Source of the DNA: Conexibacter woesei DSM 14684
GTDB lineage: Bacteria; Actinomycetota; Thermoleophilia; Solirubrobacterales; Solirubrobacteraceae
DNA length: 64,000 nt
Assembly (NCBI RefSeq): GCF_000025265.1
Contig: NC_013739.1
Coordinates: forward strand, 806,001 to 870,000
Direction of reading: 5' to 3'
Shown: positions 10,508-18,724 of the stretch, one piece after another
Layout of the letters: every line of letters begins with the position of its first letter
Position numbering within the stretch: position 1 is the stretch's first letter
Notes under the pieces: generated by a model
The model's database searches: none
What the model was told of the DNA's origin: nothing
What the model saw: only the letters and a program-made list of their open reading frames with translations
Translations under genes and position numbers: made by a program

Positions 10508-11380
10508 GTGACGCGCCACTTCCTCACCGGAGCCGAGCTGAGCAGAGACGAGCTGCTCGCGCTGATCGACCGCGCGATCGAGCTGAAGCGCGATCCGCTC
10601 GGGTCCTCGGCACTCGCCGGCAAGAGCATCGGACTGATCTTCCAGAAGCCCTCGACGCGGACGCGGCTGTCGTTCGAGGCGGGCGTCTTCGAGCTGGGCG
10701 GCCACCCGGTCATCCTGCGCCCGGACGAGATGCAGCTGAGCCGTGGCGAGCCGGTCCGCGACACCGCCTACGTGCTCTCGTGTCACGTCGCCGCGTTCGG
10801 CATCCGCACCCACGCCGACGAGCTGGTCGAGCAGCTCGCCGAGCACGCGACGGTGCCCGTCTTCAACATGCTCACGGCCGACCATCACCCGTGCCAGGCG
10901 CTTGCGGACCTGATGACGTTGAAGGAGACGTTCGGCCGGCTCGACGGGCTCGTGCTGACGTACGTCGGCGACGGCAACAACGTCGCTCGCTCGCTCGCGA
11001 TCGTCGGCTCGCTCGCCGGCGTCGAGGTGCGCGTCGCCGCGCCGCGCGGCTACCAGCTCGAGCCGACCGCGGGCGCGCAGCTGTTCGAGGACCCGGCCGC
11101 GGCCGTCGCCGGAGCGAACGCGATCTACACCGACGTGTGGGTCAGCATGGGCGACGAGGAGACGGCTGAGGAACGGCGCGCCGCGCTCGCCTCCTACCGC
11201 GTCGACGACGCGTTGCTCGACCTCGCCGCGCCGGACGCGATCGCGCTTCACGACCTGCCCGCGCACCCCGGTGACGAGATCACCGCGGAGGTCCTCTACG
11301 GCGCTCGACAGCGCATCTGGGACCAGGCCGAGAACCGCCGGCACGCGCAGAAAGCGCTGCTCGAGCTGTTGCTTCGGTAG
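10508..11380 (+). CDS. argF: ornithine carbamoyltransferase
   Basis: 290 residues from GTG 10508; the start follows from the -10 box 7 nt upstream and the family-like TRHFLTGAELSRDEL N-terminus. Carbamoyl-phosphate site STRTRLSFE, HPCQALADLMTL, and the ornithine-specific loop TDVWVSMGDE are present, so the substrate is most likely ornithine (citrulline formation in arginine synthesis). The normally invariant HCLPAHRG motif reads HDLPAHPG, replacing the cysteine that lines the ornithine site. No other arginine gene is adjacent. It is slightly shorter than usual (~300-330). Confidence 0.9.
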   Translation: MTRHFLTGAELSRDELLALIDRAIELKRDPLGSSALAGKSIGLIFQKPSTRTRLSFEAGVFELGGHPVILRPDEMQLSRGEPVRDTAYVLSCHVAAFGIRTHADELVEQLAEHATVPVFNMLTADHHPCQALADLMTLKETFGRLDGLVLTYVGDGNNVARSLAIVGSLAGVEVRVAAPRGYQLEPTAGAQLFEDPAAAVAGANAIYTDVWVSMGDEETAEERRAALASYRVDDALLDLAAPDAIALHDLPAHPGDEITAEVLYGARQRIWDQAENRRHAQKALLELLLR

Positions 11381-11448
11381 CTGCCCGACTTGCCGCTGCG
11401 GTAGCCTCGCGCGGATCGGTCGTTCCACCACGCTTCTGAGGAGCCGTC

Positions 11449-12648
11449 ATGCCGCAGCCGAAGTCCCCCGCATCGCCCGCCGCCGCTAGAAGAGCGACAG
11501 CGAGCAGATCGGCGGCCGCGAGAGCGACGTCGAGAAGAGCGACCGCGAGCAGACGAGCGGCCGCTGCGAGAAGAGCGCCCGCCGCCAGAGCTGCCGCGAC
11601 GCCCGCCCCGAGAGCCGCCGCTGCGAGAAGAGCCGCGGCCGCCAGAAGATCGCCCGCTGCAAGAAGAGCGGCGAGAAGAGCGACCGCGAGAAGATCGCCG
11701 GTCGCGAGAAGAGCGGCGGCCAGAAGAGCCGCCGCGAGAAGATCCCCCGCCGCGAGAAGAGCGGCGAGAAGAGCGGCCGCGAGAAGAGCGGCGAGAAGAC
11801 CGGCCGCGAGAAGAGCGGCTGCGAGAAGAGCCGCGAGAAGACCCGCCGCCAGAAGAGCGGCGAGAAGAGCGGCCGCCAGGAGAGCGGCGAGAAGACCGGC
11901 CGCGAGAAGAGCGGCTGCCAGAAGAGCCGCGAGAAGACCCGCCGCCAGAAGAGCGGCGAGAAGAGCGGCCGCCAGGAGAGCGGCGAGAAGACCCGCCGCG
12001 AGAAGACCGGCCGCGAGAAGAGCCGCTGCCAGGAGAGCGCCCGCCGCGCTGCGCGTCGACCCGGTCGCCGCGACCGCCGGAGTCAACTCCGCCGCCGCGA
12101 GCGTGAAGGAGGCGAAGGGTGCCGACGACTCGTTCGGCCAGCTCGTCGGCGCGATCCGCGAGCAGCTCTCCGACAGGGTGATCGAGCCGCTCAACCTCGT
12201 CTTCCTCGCCGCCGACCGGATCCAGGACGCGATGGACGACGCGGTCGAGAGGGGCCGTGTCACGAGGGGAGACGCGAACGACCTCGTCTCGGAGCTGGTG
12301 CGCCGCGGCCGCGAGCAGACCGACGACGTGCTCGGCAACCTCGACGAGCTGTTCGGCAAGGGCATCGATCAGCTCGAGGCGTTCTCGCGCAAGCTCGAGG
12401 AGAAGTCGGCGAAGGCGCGTCGCGCCGACTCCGTCGACAGGCTGGTCCAGAGCGCCGACAAGGCGCGTCGCGCGGTCGGCGTCGGCCCGGCGTTCCCGAT
12501 CCTCGGCTACGACGACCTGTCGCTGCCGAAGATCAAGGCGCGCCTCAGCGACCTCAGAGAGGCCGAGCTGCGCGTGGTGCGCGGCTACGAGGTCGACCAC
12601 GCGAATCGCAGAGCGGTCGTCTCCGCGATCGACAGAGCGCTCGCCTAG
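11449..12648 (+). CDS. Ala/Arg-repeat histone-H1-like protein with phasin-like C-terminal domain
   Basis: 399 residues with an RBS (GAGGAG) before ATG 11449. Residues ~10-200 are almost only Ala, Arg and Pro in AARRAARRP-type repeats, strongly basic like actinobacterial H1-like or HupB tails, here placed N-terminally. Residues ~205-399 form a mostly helical acidic/basic region (DSFGQLVGAIREQLSDRV, DELFGKGIDQLEAFSRKLEEKS) resembling phasin or granule-associated proteins. A final helical module begins near FPILGYDDLSLPKIKARLSD, a type often seen at the end of actinobacterial phasin-like proteins. Possible roles are DNA compaction or tethering granules or lipid bodies to DNA; both are inference. 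Nearly all repeat arginines use AGA. Confidence 0.75.
   Translation: MPQPKSPASPAAARRATASRSAAARATSRRATASRRAAAARRAPAARAAATPAPRAAAARRAAAARRSPAARRAARRATARRSPVARRAAARRAAARRSPAARRAARRAAARRAARRPAARRAAARRAARRPAARRAARRAAARRAARRPAARRAAARRAARRPAARRAARRAAARRAARRPAARRPAARRAAARRAPAALRVDPVAATAGVNSAAASVKEAKGADDSFGQLVGAIREQLSDRVIEPLNLVFLAADRIQDAMDDAVERGRVTRGDANDLVSELVRRGREQTDDVLGNLDELFGKGIDQLEAFSRKLEEKSAKARRADSVDRLVQSADKARRAVGVGPAFPILGYDDLSLPKIKARLSDLREAELRVVRGYEVDHANRRAVVSAIDRALA
11795..11986 (+). repeat. tandem duplication of a 96-bp unit in the Ala/Arg repeat
   Basis: Copies 11795-11890 and 11891-11986 are nearly identical (32 codons each) and a degenerate third unit begins at 11987. The whole Ala/Arg tract (about 11479-12050) is built from smaller GCGAGAAGAGCGGC-like units. 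It should be prone to length variation by slippage or recombination while staying in frame. Confidence 0.85.
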
Positions 12649-12655
12649 AGGAGTA

Positions 12656-12721
12656 CCGCGAGTTCCCGGTGGCGGCGCGAAGCTCGCGCCGCCGACGTGG
12701 AACTCGCTATGCGAAGCACGA
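12656..12721. repeat. dispersed palindromic repeat, copy B (terminator-like hairpin)
   Basis: A long hairpin: outer arms 12658-12666 and 12699-12707 pair perfectly, and inner arms 12671-12680 and 12684-12693 pair perfectly around a 3-nt loop. It lies between the convergent Ala/Arg-repeat gene and the GFA gene and includes the GFA stop codon, so it can act as a bidirectional terminator. Its ends match the copy inside thiG (8429-8492). Confidence 0.75.
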
Positions 12722-13141
12722 GCCGCCGTAACGTGGGAGCCCGTCCTCCGGGACTGGCTCCCACGGCAGCGCCGAGTCGACCCACTGGCGCCATTGCGGC
12801 CGGATGCCGGGGTCGGCGTCGAGCACGCCGAAACGCACGCCGACGGTGCCGTCGCCGTCCGGCTCGCCGCTGAAGAGGTGGCCGCCGCAGTGGACGCAGA
12901 ACCACTTCGGGAAGCCGTCGTCCGGAGGCCGCCAGACGCGCAGCGCCTCGGCGCCGGCCGCGACGCGGAACGCACGCGCGGCGACGATCCCGCCGAGCGA
13001 CGAGCCGGTGCCCGTCCGCCGCTGGCAGCGACGGCAGTGGCAGTAGCCGGCGGTCTCGAACGGCGCCAGCACCTCGATCCGCACCGCCCCGCAGTTGCAG
13101 GTCCCGGTCAGCGGGGTCTCGGGTGACGGTGATCCGGCCAC
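12707..13141 (-). CDS. GFA / CENP-V family zinc protein
   Basis: 144 residues from GTG 13141. That start is chosen because a TAGCGT -10 box (13149-13154) lies 7 nt upstream; the longer GTG at 13150 would overlap the box. Zinc ligands typical of the glutathione-dependent formaldehyde-activating fold are present: TGTCNCGAV, CHCRRCQRRTG and FCVHCGGHLF. Physiological substrate unknown. The stop codon is supplied by the palindromic repeat. Its -10 box overlaps the stop codon of the upstream M3-like gene. Confidence 0.88.
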   Translation of the reverse strand: MAGSPSPETPLTGTCNCGAVRIEVLAPFETAGYCHCRRCQRRTGTGSSLGGIVAARAFRVAAGAEALRVWRPPDDGFPKWFCVHCGGHLFSGEPDGDGTVGVRFGVLDADPGIRPQWRQWVDSALPWEPVPEDGLPRYGGSCFA

Positions 13142-13151
13142 GCTGCTCACG

Positions 13152-14666
13152 CTAGCGCGCTTCCTCGCCGCCGCCGCCGAGCCCGAGGTCGGCGACGAGC
13201 ACGCCGAAGTCGAGCCGCTCGCCGGTCAGCGAGCCGAGCAGCTCCTCGGCGCTGAGGCGCTGACCGTCACGCCACAGCTCACGCAGCGCGGTGCCCGCCT
13301 CCGGGACCGCGAACCACTCCGCGCCGAAGCGGTCGCTCAGCCAGCGGCGCAGGTGCGTCTCGAGCGCCCAGGCGCGCAGGTAGGAGGTGACGTAGAGGCC
13401 GGGGTCCATGTCGGACAGGTGGGTCGCGGTCGGCCAGGCGACGCGCAGCGCGTCGGTCAGCGAGCGGGCGTAGACGTCGGCCAGCAGCGCGTCGCCGGGC
13501 GGGTCCTCGCCGTGCGCGACCAGCTCGTAGGAGAGCTTCGCCGCGTAGCGCCGCAGGTAGACGAGCCGCGAGGCGCGCGCGTGCGCGGCGACGGTGCCGT
13601 CGTCGTCGGCGACGCCGAGCCGGCGCCGCAGCCACGCGGGGTCCTCGGCGAGGTGGTCGAAGAGGAACGCGAACGCTTCCGTCACCGCGTTGTCGCCGAG
13701 GTGGCGGAACTCGAACGGCAGCTCCGGCGCGACGTGCGCGAAGTGCTGCGCGTGCCCGCCCTCGTGCAGCAGCGCGACGTAGTCGTCGCGGCCGCCGACC
13801 GGCGCGACGACGAGCCGCACGTCGCCCGGCGCGCGCACCGGCACGCAGAAGGCGCGCGGCGACTTGCGCGGCCGCGGCTCGACGTCGAGCAGCACGCGGC
13901 CGCCGGCGGCCGGCTCGAGCCCGAGGCCGCCGAGCGTCGCCTCGAACGCGGGCAGCAGCTGCTGCGCCGGGAACGACGCGTCCTCGTCGCGGGCGCGGAA
14001 GAACCACGGCAGGTCGGCGCGCGTGAGCCGCGCCATCCCGACGCCGACGACGCGCTCGACCGCCGGTCCGACGATCGCGTCGTAGTCGGCGTCGGTCGCC
14101 GCCAGGAACGTCTCCGTCGCTGCCGAGAGCGCGTCGAGGTCGACGCCCTTGCAGTCGGCGCACATCGCGCGGTAGCTCGGCCAGCCCAGCTCGCGCACGA
14201 CCGCGTGCGTGCGCTGCAGCGCCGCGCGGTGGAGCGGGTTCAAGTCCCGCTCGGTCGCCTCCAGGCGCGCCGCCTCGATCGCGGCGCGCCGTTCGCGGCC
14301 GGGCTCGTTCGCCTGCGCGACGACGGACTCGCGGAAGCCGACGACGGTGCCGCCGACGTCGAGTCGCAGGCCGGCCTCCCGCTGCGCGAGCGCGGCCGCC
14401 TCCGCCGTCGTCGCGAGTCCGAGACAGCCCTCGACAGCGAAGTCGAGCAGCATCCGCAGGCGGCGCGCGTCGTCGGGCGAGCGGCCGTCGGAGGCGGCCA
14501 GCTCGCGCAGCCGCGCGACCGCGTCGAACGAGAAGAGACCGGCGTGTCGCGCGTAGATCGCGTCGACGTCGAACCCGTCCTTGAGGCCGGCGTAGTGGGT
14601 GTAGTACTCGTCGCCGAGCTCGGCGACGAACGTCTCCGCTTGCAGTCGATACGCACCGAGGTCCAT
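13152..14666 (-). CDS. M3/M2-like zinc metallopeptidase
   Basis: 504 residues, all-helical gluzincin type. Zinc motif HEGGHAQHFAH (HExxH as HEGGH, near residue 315) and a downstream glutamate in NAVTEAFAFLFDHL provide the third ligand. The C-terminal ATHLSDMDPGLYVTSYLRAWALE matches the substrate-channel region of M3/M32-like peptidases. No signal peptide, so it is cytoplasmic and likely degrades peptides. A TAGGAT box (14676-14681) lies 9 nt before the ATG. It is divergent from rlmD. Confidence 0.85.
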   Translation of the reverse strand: MDLGAYRLQAETFVAELGDEYYTHYAGLKDGFDVDAIYARHAGLFSFDAVARLRELAASDGRSPDDARRLRMLLDFAVEGCLGLATTAEAAALAQREAGLRLDVGGTVVGFRESVVAQANEPGRERRAAIEAARLEATERDLNPLHRAALQRTHAVVRELGWPSYRAMCADCKGVDLDALSAATETFLAATDADYDAIVGPAVERVVGVGMARLTRADLPWFFRARDEDASFPAQQLLPAFEATLGGLGLEPAAGGRVLLDVEPRPRKSPRAFCVPVRAPGDVRLVVAPVGGRDDYVALLHEGGHAQHFAHVAPELPFEFRHLGDNAVTEAFAFLFDHLAEDPAWLRRRLGVADDDGTVAAHARASRLVYLRRYAAKLSYELVAHGEDPPGDALLADVYARSLTDALRVAWPTATHLSDMDPGLYVTSYLRAWALETHLRRWLSDRFGAEWFAVPEAGTALRELWRDGQRLSAEELLGSLTGERLDFGVLVADLGLGGGGEEAR

Positions 14667-14690
14667 GACCCTGCCATCCTAAGCGTCCGC

Positions 14691-16061
14691 ATGAGCACGC
14701 CGACGACCCCACGCAAGCAGCGCCCCGACCGCTTCGCCGAGCTGGAGCTGACGATCGACGACCTCGCCTTCGGCGGCAACGGCGTCGCGCGTCACGAGGG
14801 CTACGTGCTGTTCGTGCACGGCGCGATCCCGGGCGACCGCGTGCGCGCGAAGGTCACGAAGACCAAGCGCGACTACGGCGAGGCGATAACGGTCGACGTG
14901 CTCGAGCCGAGCCCGGATCGGATCGCGCCCGTCGCCGACCACCCCGGCGCGCCGTGGCAGATCCTGCCGTACGAGCGCCAGCTGGAGATCAAGTCCAAGC
15001 AGGTCGACGACGCGCTGCGCCGCATCGGCAAGCTCGGCGGCTTCGAGCTGGAGCCGATCGTGCCGGCGCTGGAGACGTGGCGCTACCGCAACAAGCTCGA
15101 GTACTCGTTCGGGACCGAGGGGACGGCCGAGAGAGGCGAGTTGATCTTCGGCTTCCACGCGCCCGGCGAGTGGGACCGGATCGTCCCGATAGCCGACTGC
15201 ATGCTCGCCTCCGAGCGCGGCAACGCGGTCCGCGACCAGGTGCTGGCGTTCTGCCGCGAGCAGGGTCTGACGGCGTACGACCGCCGCACGCGTCGCGGCT
15301 TCCTGCGCAACTGCGTGATCCGCGAGGGTCGCCGCACCGGCCAGTTCCAGGTCCGCCTCGTGACGATGCCCGGCGAGCTCGACCGCGAGGCGTTCGCAGA
15401 GGCGGTCGACTGCGACGGCCTGCTGTGGACGCAGTTCGACGGGCTCGGCGAGACGACCGCGGAGGGCGACACGGAGCTGATCGCCGGCAGCGACTATCTC
15501 GAGGAGGAGCTGAACGGGATGTCGTTCCGCGTCTCCCCGAACGCCTTCTTCCAGGTCAACACCGAGATGGCGGAGAAGCTCTACGCGCTCGCCGGCGACT
15601 ACGCCTCGCTGGCCGGCTTCGAGCGGCTCTACGACCTCTACTGCGGGATCGGCACCGTCGGCCTCACGATGGCGCCGCGTGCGGGCGAGCTGTGGGGCCT
15701 GGAGATCATCGAGGACGCGATCGGCGACGCGATAGCGAACGCGAGACTGAACGAGATCGACAACGCCCGCTTCTTCGCCGGCGACGTCCGCACCGCGCTG
15801 AGACTGCTCGTCGACACCGCCGGCTCTCCCGACGTCGTCGTCGTCGACCCGCCGCGCGCCGGCCTGTCGAGAAAGGTCGTCAGACGGATCATCGACGCCT
15901 CGCCGAAGCGGCTCGTCTACATCTCCTGCAACCCGACGACGCTCGCGCCCAACGGCGCGCAGCTCGCCGAGGCCGGCTACGTCCTGCGCAAGGTGCGCCC
16001 GGTCGACATGTTCCCGCAGACCCCGCACATAGAGTGCGTGGCGCTGTTCGAGCGCGTCTAG
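14691..16061 (+). CDS. TrmA/RlmD-family RNA (uracil-5-)-methyltransferase
   Basis: 456 residues from ATG 14691. N-terminal TRAM-like domain (ELTIDDLAFGGNGVARHEGYVLFVHGAIPGD split over residues 15-45), then the SAM domain with LYDLYCGIGTVGLTMA, VVVDPPRAGLS and the nucleophilic cysteine in YISCNPTT, ending in MFPQTPHIECVALF. It methylates C5 of uridine in rRNA or tRNA. The Fe-S cysteine cluster of classic RlmD is missing: the region before WQILPYERQLEIKSKQ has no cysteines. The exact target (U1939, U747 or U54) is therefore open. Confidence 0.88.
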   Translation: MSTPTTPRKQRPDRFAELELTIDDLAFGGNGVARHEGYVLFVHGAIPGDRVRAKVTKTKRDYGEAITVDVLEPSPDRIAPVADHPGAPWQILPYERQLEIKSKQVDDALRRIGKLGGFELEPIVPALETWRYRNKLEYSFGTEGTAERGELIFGFHAPGEWDRIVPIADCMLASERGNAVRDQVLAFCREQGLTAYDRRTRRGFLRNCVIREGRRTGQFQVRLVTMPGELDREAFAEAVDCDGLLWTQFDGLGETTAEGDTELIAGSDYLEEELNGMSFRVSPNAFFQVNTEMAEKLYALAGDYASLAGFERLYDLYCGIGTVGLTMAPRAGELWGLEIIEDAIGDAIANARLNEIDNARFFAGDVRTALRLLVDTAGSPDVVVVDPPRAGLSRKVVRRIIDASPKRLVYISCNPTTLAPNGAQLAEAGYVLRKVRPVDMFPQTPHIECVALFERV

Positions 16062-16118
16062 CGCGCGCCCGCTTCCAAGCGGCTCGGCGGGCGGCGCCGA
16101 CCGTCTAGCATCGCCGCC

Positions 16119-16754
16119 GTGCCGGAGATCGACGAGCTGACCATCGCGGACGAGCCCGCGAGCTGGGCCGCGCTCGGCTTCGCCGTCGAGGGGGAGACGT
16201 GCCGCATCGGCAGGGTGGCGCTGCGGCTCGCCGGCCGCGCCGCCGGTCGCGGGATCGTGCGCTGGACGCTGCGCGACGCGACGACGACCGAGCTGGACGG
16301 CCTGCCGACCGCGCTCGCGGGCGCGACGACCGCCCCGCTCGCCGAGCGGGCGCCGGTCCATCCCAACGGCGTCACGCGGATCGATCACGTCGTCGCCGTC
16401 TCGCCCGCGCTCGACCGTACCGTCACCGCGCTCGAGGCGGCCGGGCTCGACCTCCGCCGCGTGCGCGAGGAGCCGACGCCGGCCGGCGCGCCGCGGCAGG
16501 CGTTCTTCCGCCTCGGCGCCGAGATCCTCGAAGCGGTACAGGAGCCGGCCGACGTCGTCGAGCGCGCCGGCGGCGCCGAGCGCCCGGCGTCTTTCTGGGG
16601 CCTCGCGCTGTGCTGCGAGGACATCGACGCGACCGTCGCGCGGCTCGGCGAGCACGTCAGCGAGGTGCGTGACGCCGTCCAGCCGGGCCGCCGTATCGCC
16701 TCGCTCCGCCGCTCAGCTGGCCTCGGCCTCCCGGTCGCTCTGATGACGGCCTAG
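16119..16754 (+). CDS. VOC/glyoxalase-like protein
   Basis: 211 residues from GTG 16119, with TAGCAT at 16106-16111 7 nt upstream. The C-terminal half has the VOC pattern (GVTRIDHVVAVSPALDRTVTALEAAGLDLRRVREE, FFRLGAEILEAVQEP, WGLALCCEDIDATVARLG). Metal ligands would be the His of RIDHV and Glu of EILEAVQ. The N-terminal half looks like a diverged second module. Substrate unknown. Confidence 0.75.
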   Translation: MPEIDELTIADEPASWAALGFAVEGETCRIGRVALRLAGRAAGRGIVRWTLRDATTTELDGLPTALAGATTAPLAERAPVHPNGVTRIDHVVAVSPALDRTVTALEAAGLDLRRVREEPTPAGAPRQAFFRLGAEILEAVQEPADVVERAGGAERPASFWGLALCCEDIDATVARLGEHVSEVRDAVQPGRRIASLRRSAGLGLPVALMTA

Positions 16755-16755
16755 G

Positions 16756-16800
16756 GTCGTCCTGCCTTGGTGTCGCCATGCGACACCAATCCAGGACGAC
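16756..16800. terminator. strong bidirectional hairpin terminator
   Basis: Two nested perfect stems, 16756-16764 with 16792-16800 and 16767-16775 with 16781-16789, separated by a 2x2 internal loop and closed by a 5-nt loop. It lies exactly between convergent stop codons (16754 and 16807), so it can end transcription from both sides. Confidence 0.88.
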
Positions 16801-16806
16801 GCCGCG

Positions 16807-17616
16807 CTACGCGGCGGCGGCGAGCGGCGCGGCGGCCGGCTCGTCGGCGCCCAGCTCCGCGTCGCGGAAGCGGCGCAGGGCGGCGGCGACGGCGCGATAC
16901 GTCGGGGCGTGGAAGCCCATGCCGAGATGGGTCGCGTCGACCTCGACGTGCTCGGCTCCGGGATCGAGGCAGGCGCGCCAGTCGACGATCCCGTCGCGGC
17001 GCGAGTAGATCGAGACGTAGCCGACGTCGGGCGGGAGCGGCGTGCGCAGGTTCTCGCGCAGCGGCTCGCAGCAGTCGCCGTCGCGGCAGCCGCTGTTCAG
17101 CAGTCCGGGCACGCCGAGCGAGCCGAGCCTCCCGACCAGCTCGACGTTCATCCGCACGAGCGGGTGGACCATCAGCGGGTCGCGCAGCGGCGAGCCGAGC
17201 GCGACGACGCCGCTGACCAGCTCCGGCCTGCGGCCGGCGAGCGCACGGGCGTGCGCGCCGCCGCGGCTCTGTCCGACGAGCGCCACGCGGCGGCCTCCTG
17301 CGGCGGCGGAGAGCGCTTCCAGCCGTTCCTCCAGCCGCGTGACGGTGGCGCCGCCGCAGCCGACGTTGAGGCGGATTCCCGCGCGCTCGGTGCGGTAGCC
17401 GGCGCGTTGCAGCCAGCGTGCCATCGTCGTGAGCGAGGCGTCGCCGGCGAGGTAGCCGGGGATCAGCAGGACCGGGCGGCCGTGGCCGGCCGGGACGCCG
17501 TGGCCGCGGAAGACCGGGTCGAGCACGAGCGATGCGGCCTCGGCGGGGAGCAGGCTCTCACGCCAGATGGGCGGCAGCGCGCGGAGGTTTGGAAGCTTGG
17601 GGGGCAGCAATTGCAT
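16807..17616 (-). CDS. alpha/beta hydrolase (lipase/esterase-like)
   Basis: 269 residues from ATG 17616. Features: PVLLIPGYLAGDASLTTMARWLQ (oxyanion strand), nucleophile elbow GQSRGG (Ser ~117), acid in SIYSRRDGIVDW, and catalytic His in DATHLGMGFH. Two close cysteine pairs (GCRDGDCC) may form disulfides. The layout resembles triacylglycerol lipase/PGAP1-like hydrolases. No clear signal peptide. Its 5' region is shared with the divergent quinone reductase gene. Confidence 0.85.
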   Translation of the reverse strand: MQLLPPKLPNLRALPPIWRESLLPAEAASLVLDPVFRGHGVPAGHGRPVLLIPGYLAGDASLTTMARWLQRAGYRTERAGIRLNVGCGGATVTRLEERLEALSAAAGGRRVALVGQSRGGAHARALAGRRPELVSGVVALGSPLRDPLMVHPLVRMNVELVGRLGSLGVPGLLNSGCRDGDCCEPLRENLRTPLPPDVGYVSIYSRRDGIVDWRACLDPGAEHVEVDATHLGMGFHAPTYRAVAAALRRFRDAELGADEPAAAPLAAAA

Positions 17617-17688
17617 GAGCGTTTTTGCAGAAGCTTGTGACTACTCTTACACACTCGGTGGTCGATCCGCAGGATCAACCGTCGGCAC

Positions 17689-17694
17689 TACACT
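17689..17694 (+). promoter_or_regulatory. -10 box (TACACT) of the quinone reductase gene
   Basis: TACACT ends 8 nt before ATG 17703, giving a leaderless or nearly leaderless transcript. It supports 17703 as the start rather than the in-frame ATG at 17625. Confidence 0.55.
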
Positions 17695-17702
17695 CCGGCG
17701 CC

Positions 17703-18641
17703 ATGCGCGCAGCCACCATCCGCGACGGCGGGATCCACGTCGAAGACCACCCCGATCCGGCCGCCGGAGCGGGCGAAGCGCTCGTCCGCGTGCGCGCCGC
17801 CGGCATCAACGGCGCCGACATGCTGCAGCGCCGCGGGCGCTATCCGGCGCCGCCCGGCTCGCCGCAGGACATCCCGGGCCTGGAGCTGGCGGGCGAGGTC
17901 GTCGCGCTCGGCGACGGCGCGACGCGCTTCGCCGTCGGTGATCGCGTGATGGCGATCGTCGGCGGCGGCGGACAGGCCGAGCTGGCGGTCGTCCACGAGC
18001 GGCAGCTGATTCCGGTGCCCGACGCGCTCGACTGGCCCGCGGCCGGCGGCTTCCCGGAGGTCTTCACGACCGCGCACGACGCGATCTTCTCGCAGGGCGG
18101 GCTGCGCGCGGGCGAGCGGCTGCTCGTCCACGGCGGGGCCGGCGGCGTCGGCACCGCCGCGATCCAGCTCGGCCGGGCGGCCGGCGCGCGCGTCACCGCG
18201 ACGGTCCGCAACCCCGACCTGCGCGACCAGGTCGCCGCGCTCGGCGCGACCGTGATCGAGCCGGAGGGCTTCGCCGAGCACGGCCCGTTCGACGTCGTGC
18301 TGGAGCTGGTCGGCGCGCCGAACCTCGACGCGAACGTCGACGCGCTCGCGATCGAGGGGCGGATCGTCGTGATCGGCATCGGCGCCGGCGCGAAGGGCGA
18401 GCTGAACCTCGCGAAGCTGATGGGCAAGCGCGGCACGATCCGCGCCTCGACGCTGCGCGCGCGCCCGCTGGAGGAGAAGGCCGCGACCGCCCGCCGCCTC
18501 GAGCGGCACGTGCTGCCGCTGGTGCAGAGCGGCGCGCTGCGCGTCCCGGTCGCCGCGACGTTCGGCCTCGACGAGGCCGAGGCGGCGTACGACCGCTTCG
18601 CCGCGGGCGGCAAGCTCGGCAAGATCGTTCTGCTGCCGTAG
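17703..18641 (+). CDS. zinc-independent quinone oxidoreductase (MDR superfamily)
   Basis: 312 residues. N-terminal GroES-like part with RVRAAGINGADMLQRRGRYP and GLELAGEV, then a Rossmann domain with VHGGAGGVGTAAIQLGRAAGARV. No structural or catalytic zinc cysteines are present, which places it with NADPH:quinone reductase/PIG3-like enzymes. It reduces quinones or enones with NADPH in the cytoplasm. A hairpin (18649-18666) follows. Confidence 0.9.
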   Translation: MRAATIRDGGIHVEDHPDPAAGAGEALVRVRAAGINGADMLQRRGRYPAPPGSPQDIPGLELAGEVVALGDGATRFAVGDRVMAIVGGGGQAELAVVHERQLIPVPDALDWPAAGGFPEVFTTAHDAIFSQGGLRAGERLLVHGGAGGVGTAAIQLGRAAGARVTATVRNPDLRDQVAALGATVIEPEGFAEHGPFDVVLELVGAPNLDANVDALAIEGRIVVIGIGAGAKGELNLAKLMGKRGTIRASTLRARPLEEKAATARRLERHVLPLVQSGALRVPVAATFGLDEAEAAYDRFAAGGKLGKIVLLP

Positions 18642-18648
18642 AGGCTGG

Positions 18649-18666
18649 GGTGGGGACAGCCCCACC
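18649..18666 (+). terminator. hairpin terminator after the quinone reductase gene
   Basis: GGTGGGG and CCCCACC (7 bp, perfect) with a 4-nt loop, beginning 8 nt after the stop at 18641. No T-run. Confidence 0.55.
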
Positions 18667-18724
18667 GCCCGCCCGGTAGGAGGTCCCATTCCGCGAGCGG
18701 GCGGCGGCGCCTATCGTGCCAGTC

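Noticed and set aside
11479-12050. Repeat tract as a CRISPR array
   Set aside because: Units are contiguous, in frame, without unique spacers, and encode Ala/Arg repeats.
13095-14690. N-terminal extension of the RlmD-like protein back to 13095
   Set aside because: That part is antisense to the M3-like metallopeptidase; the TRAM-like domain begins right after ATG 14691.
18716-18724. Longer GTG start for the DUF4097 gene
   Set aside because: It overlaps the TATCGT -10 box; the GTG at 18725 is 7 nt after the box, matching other genes here.
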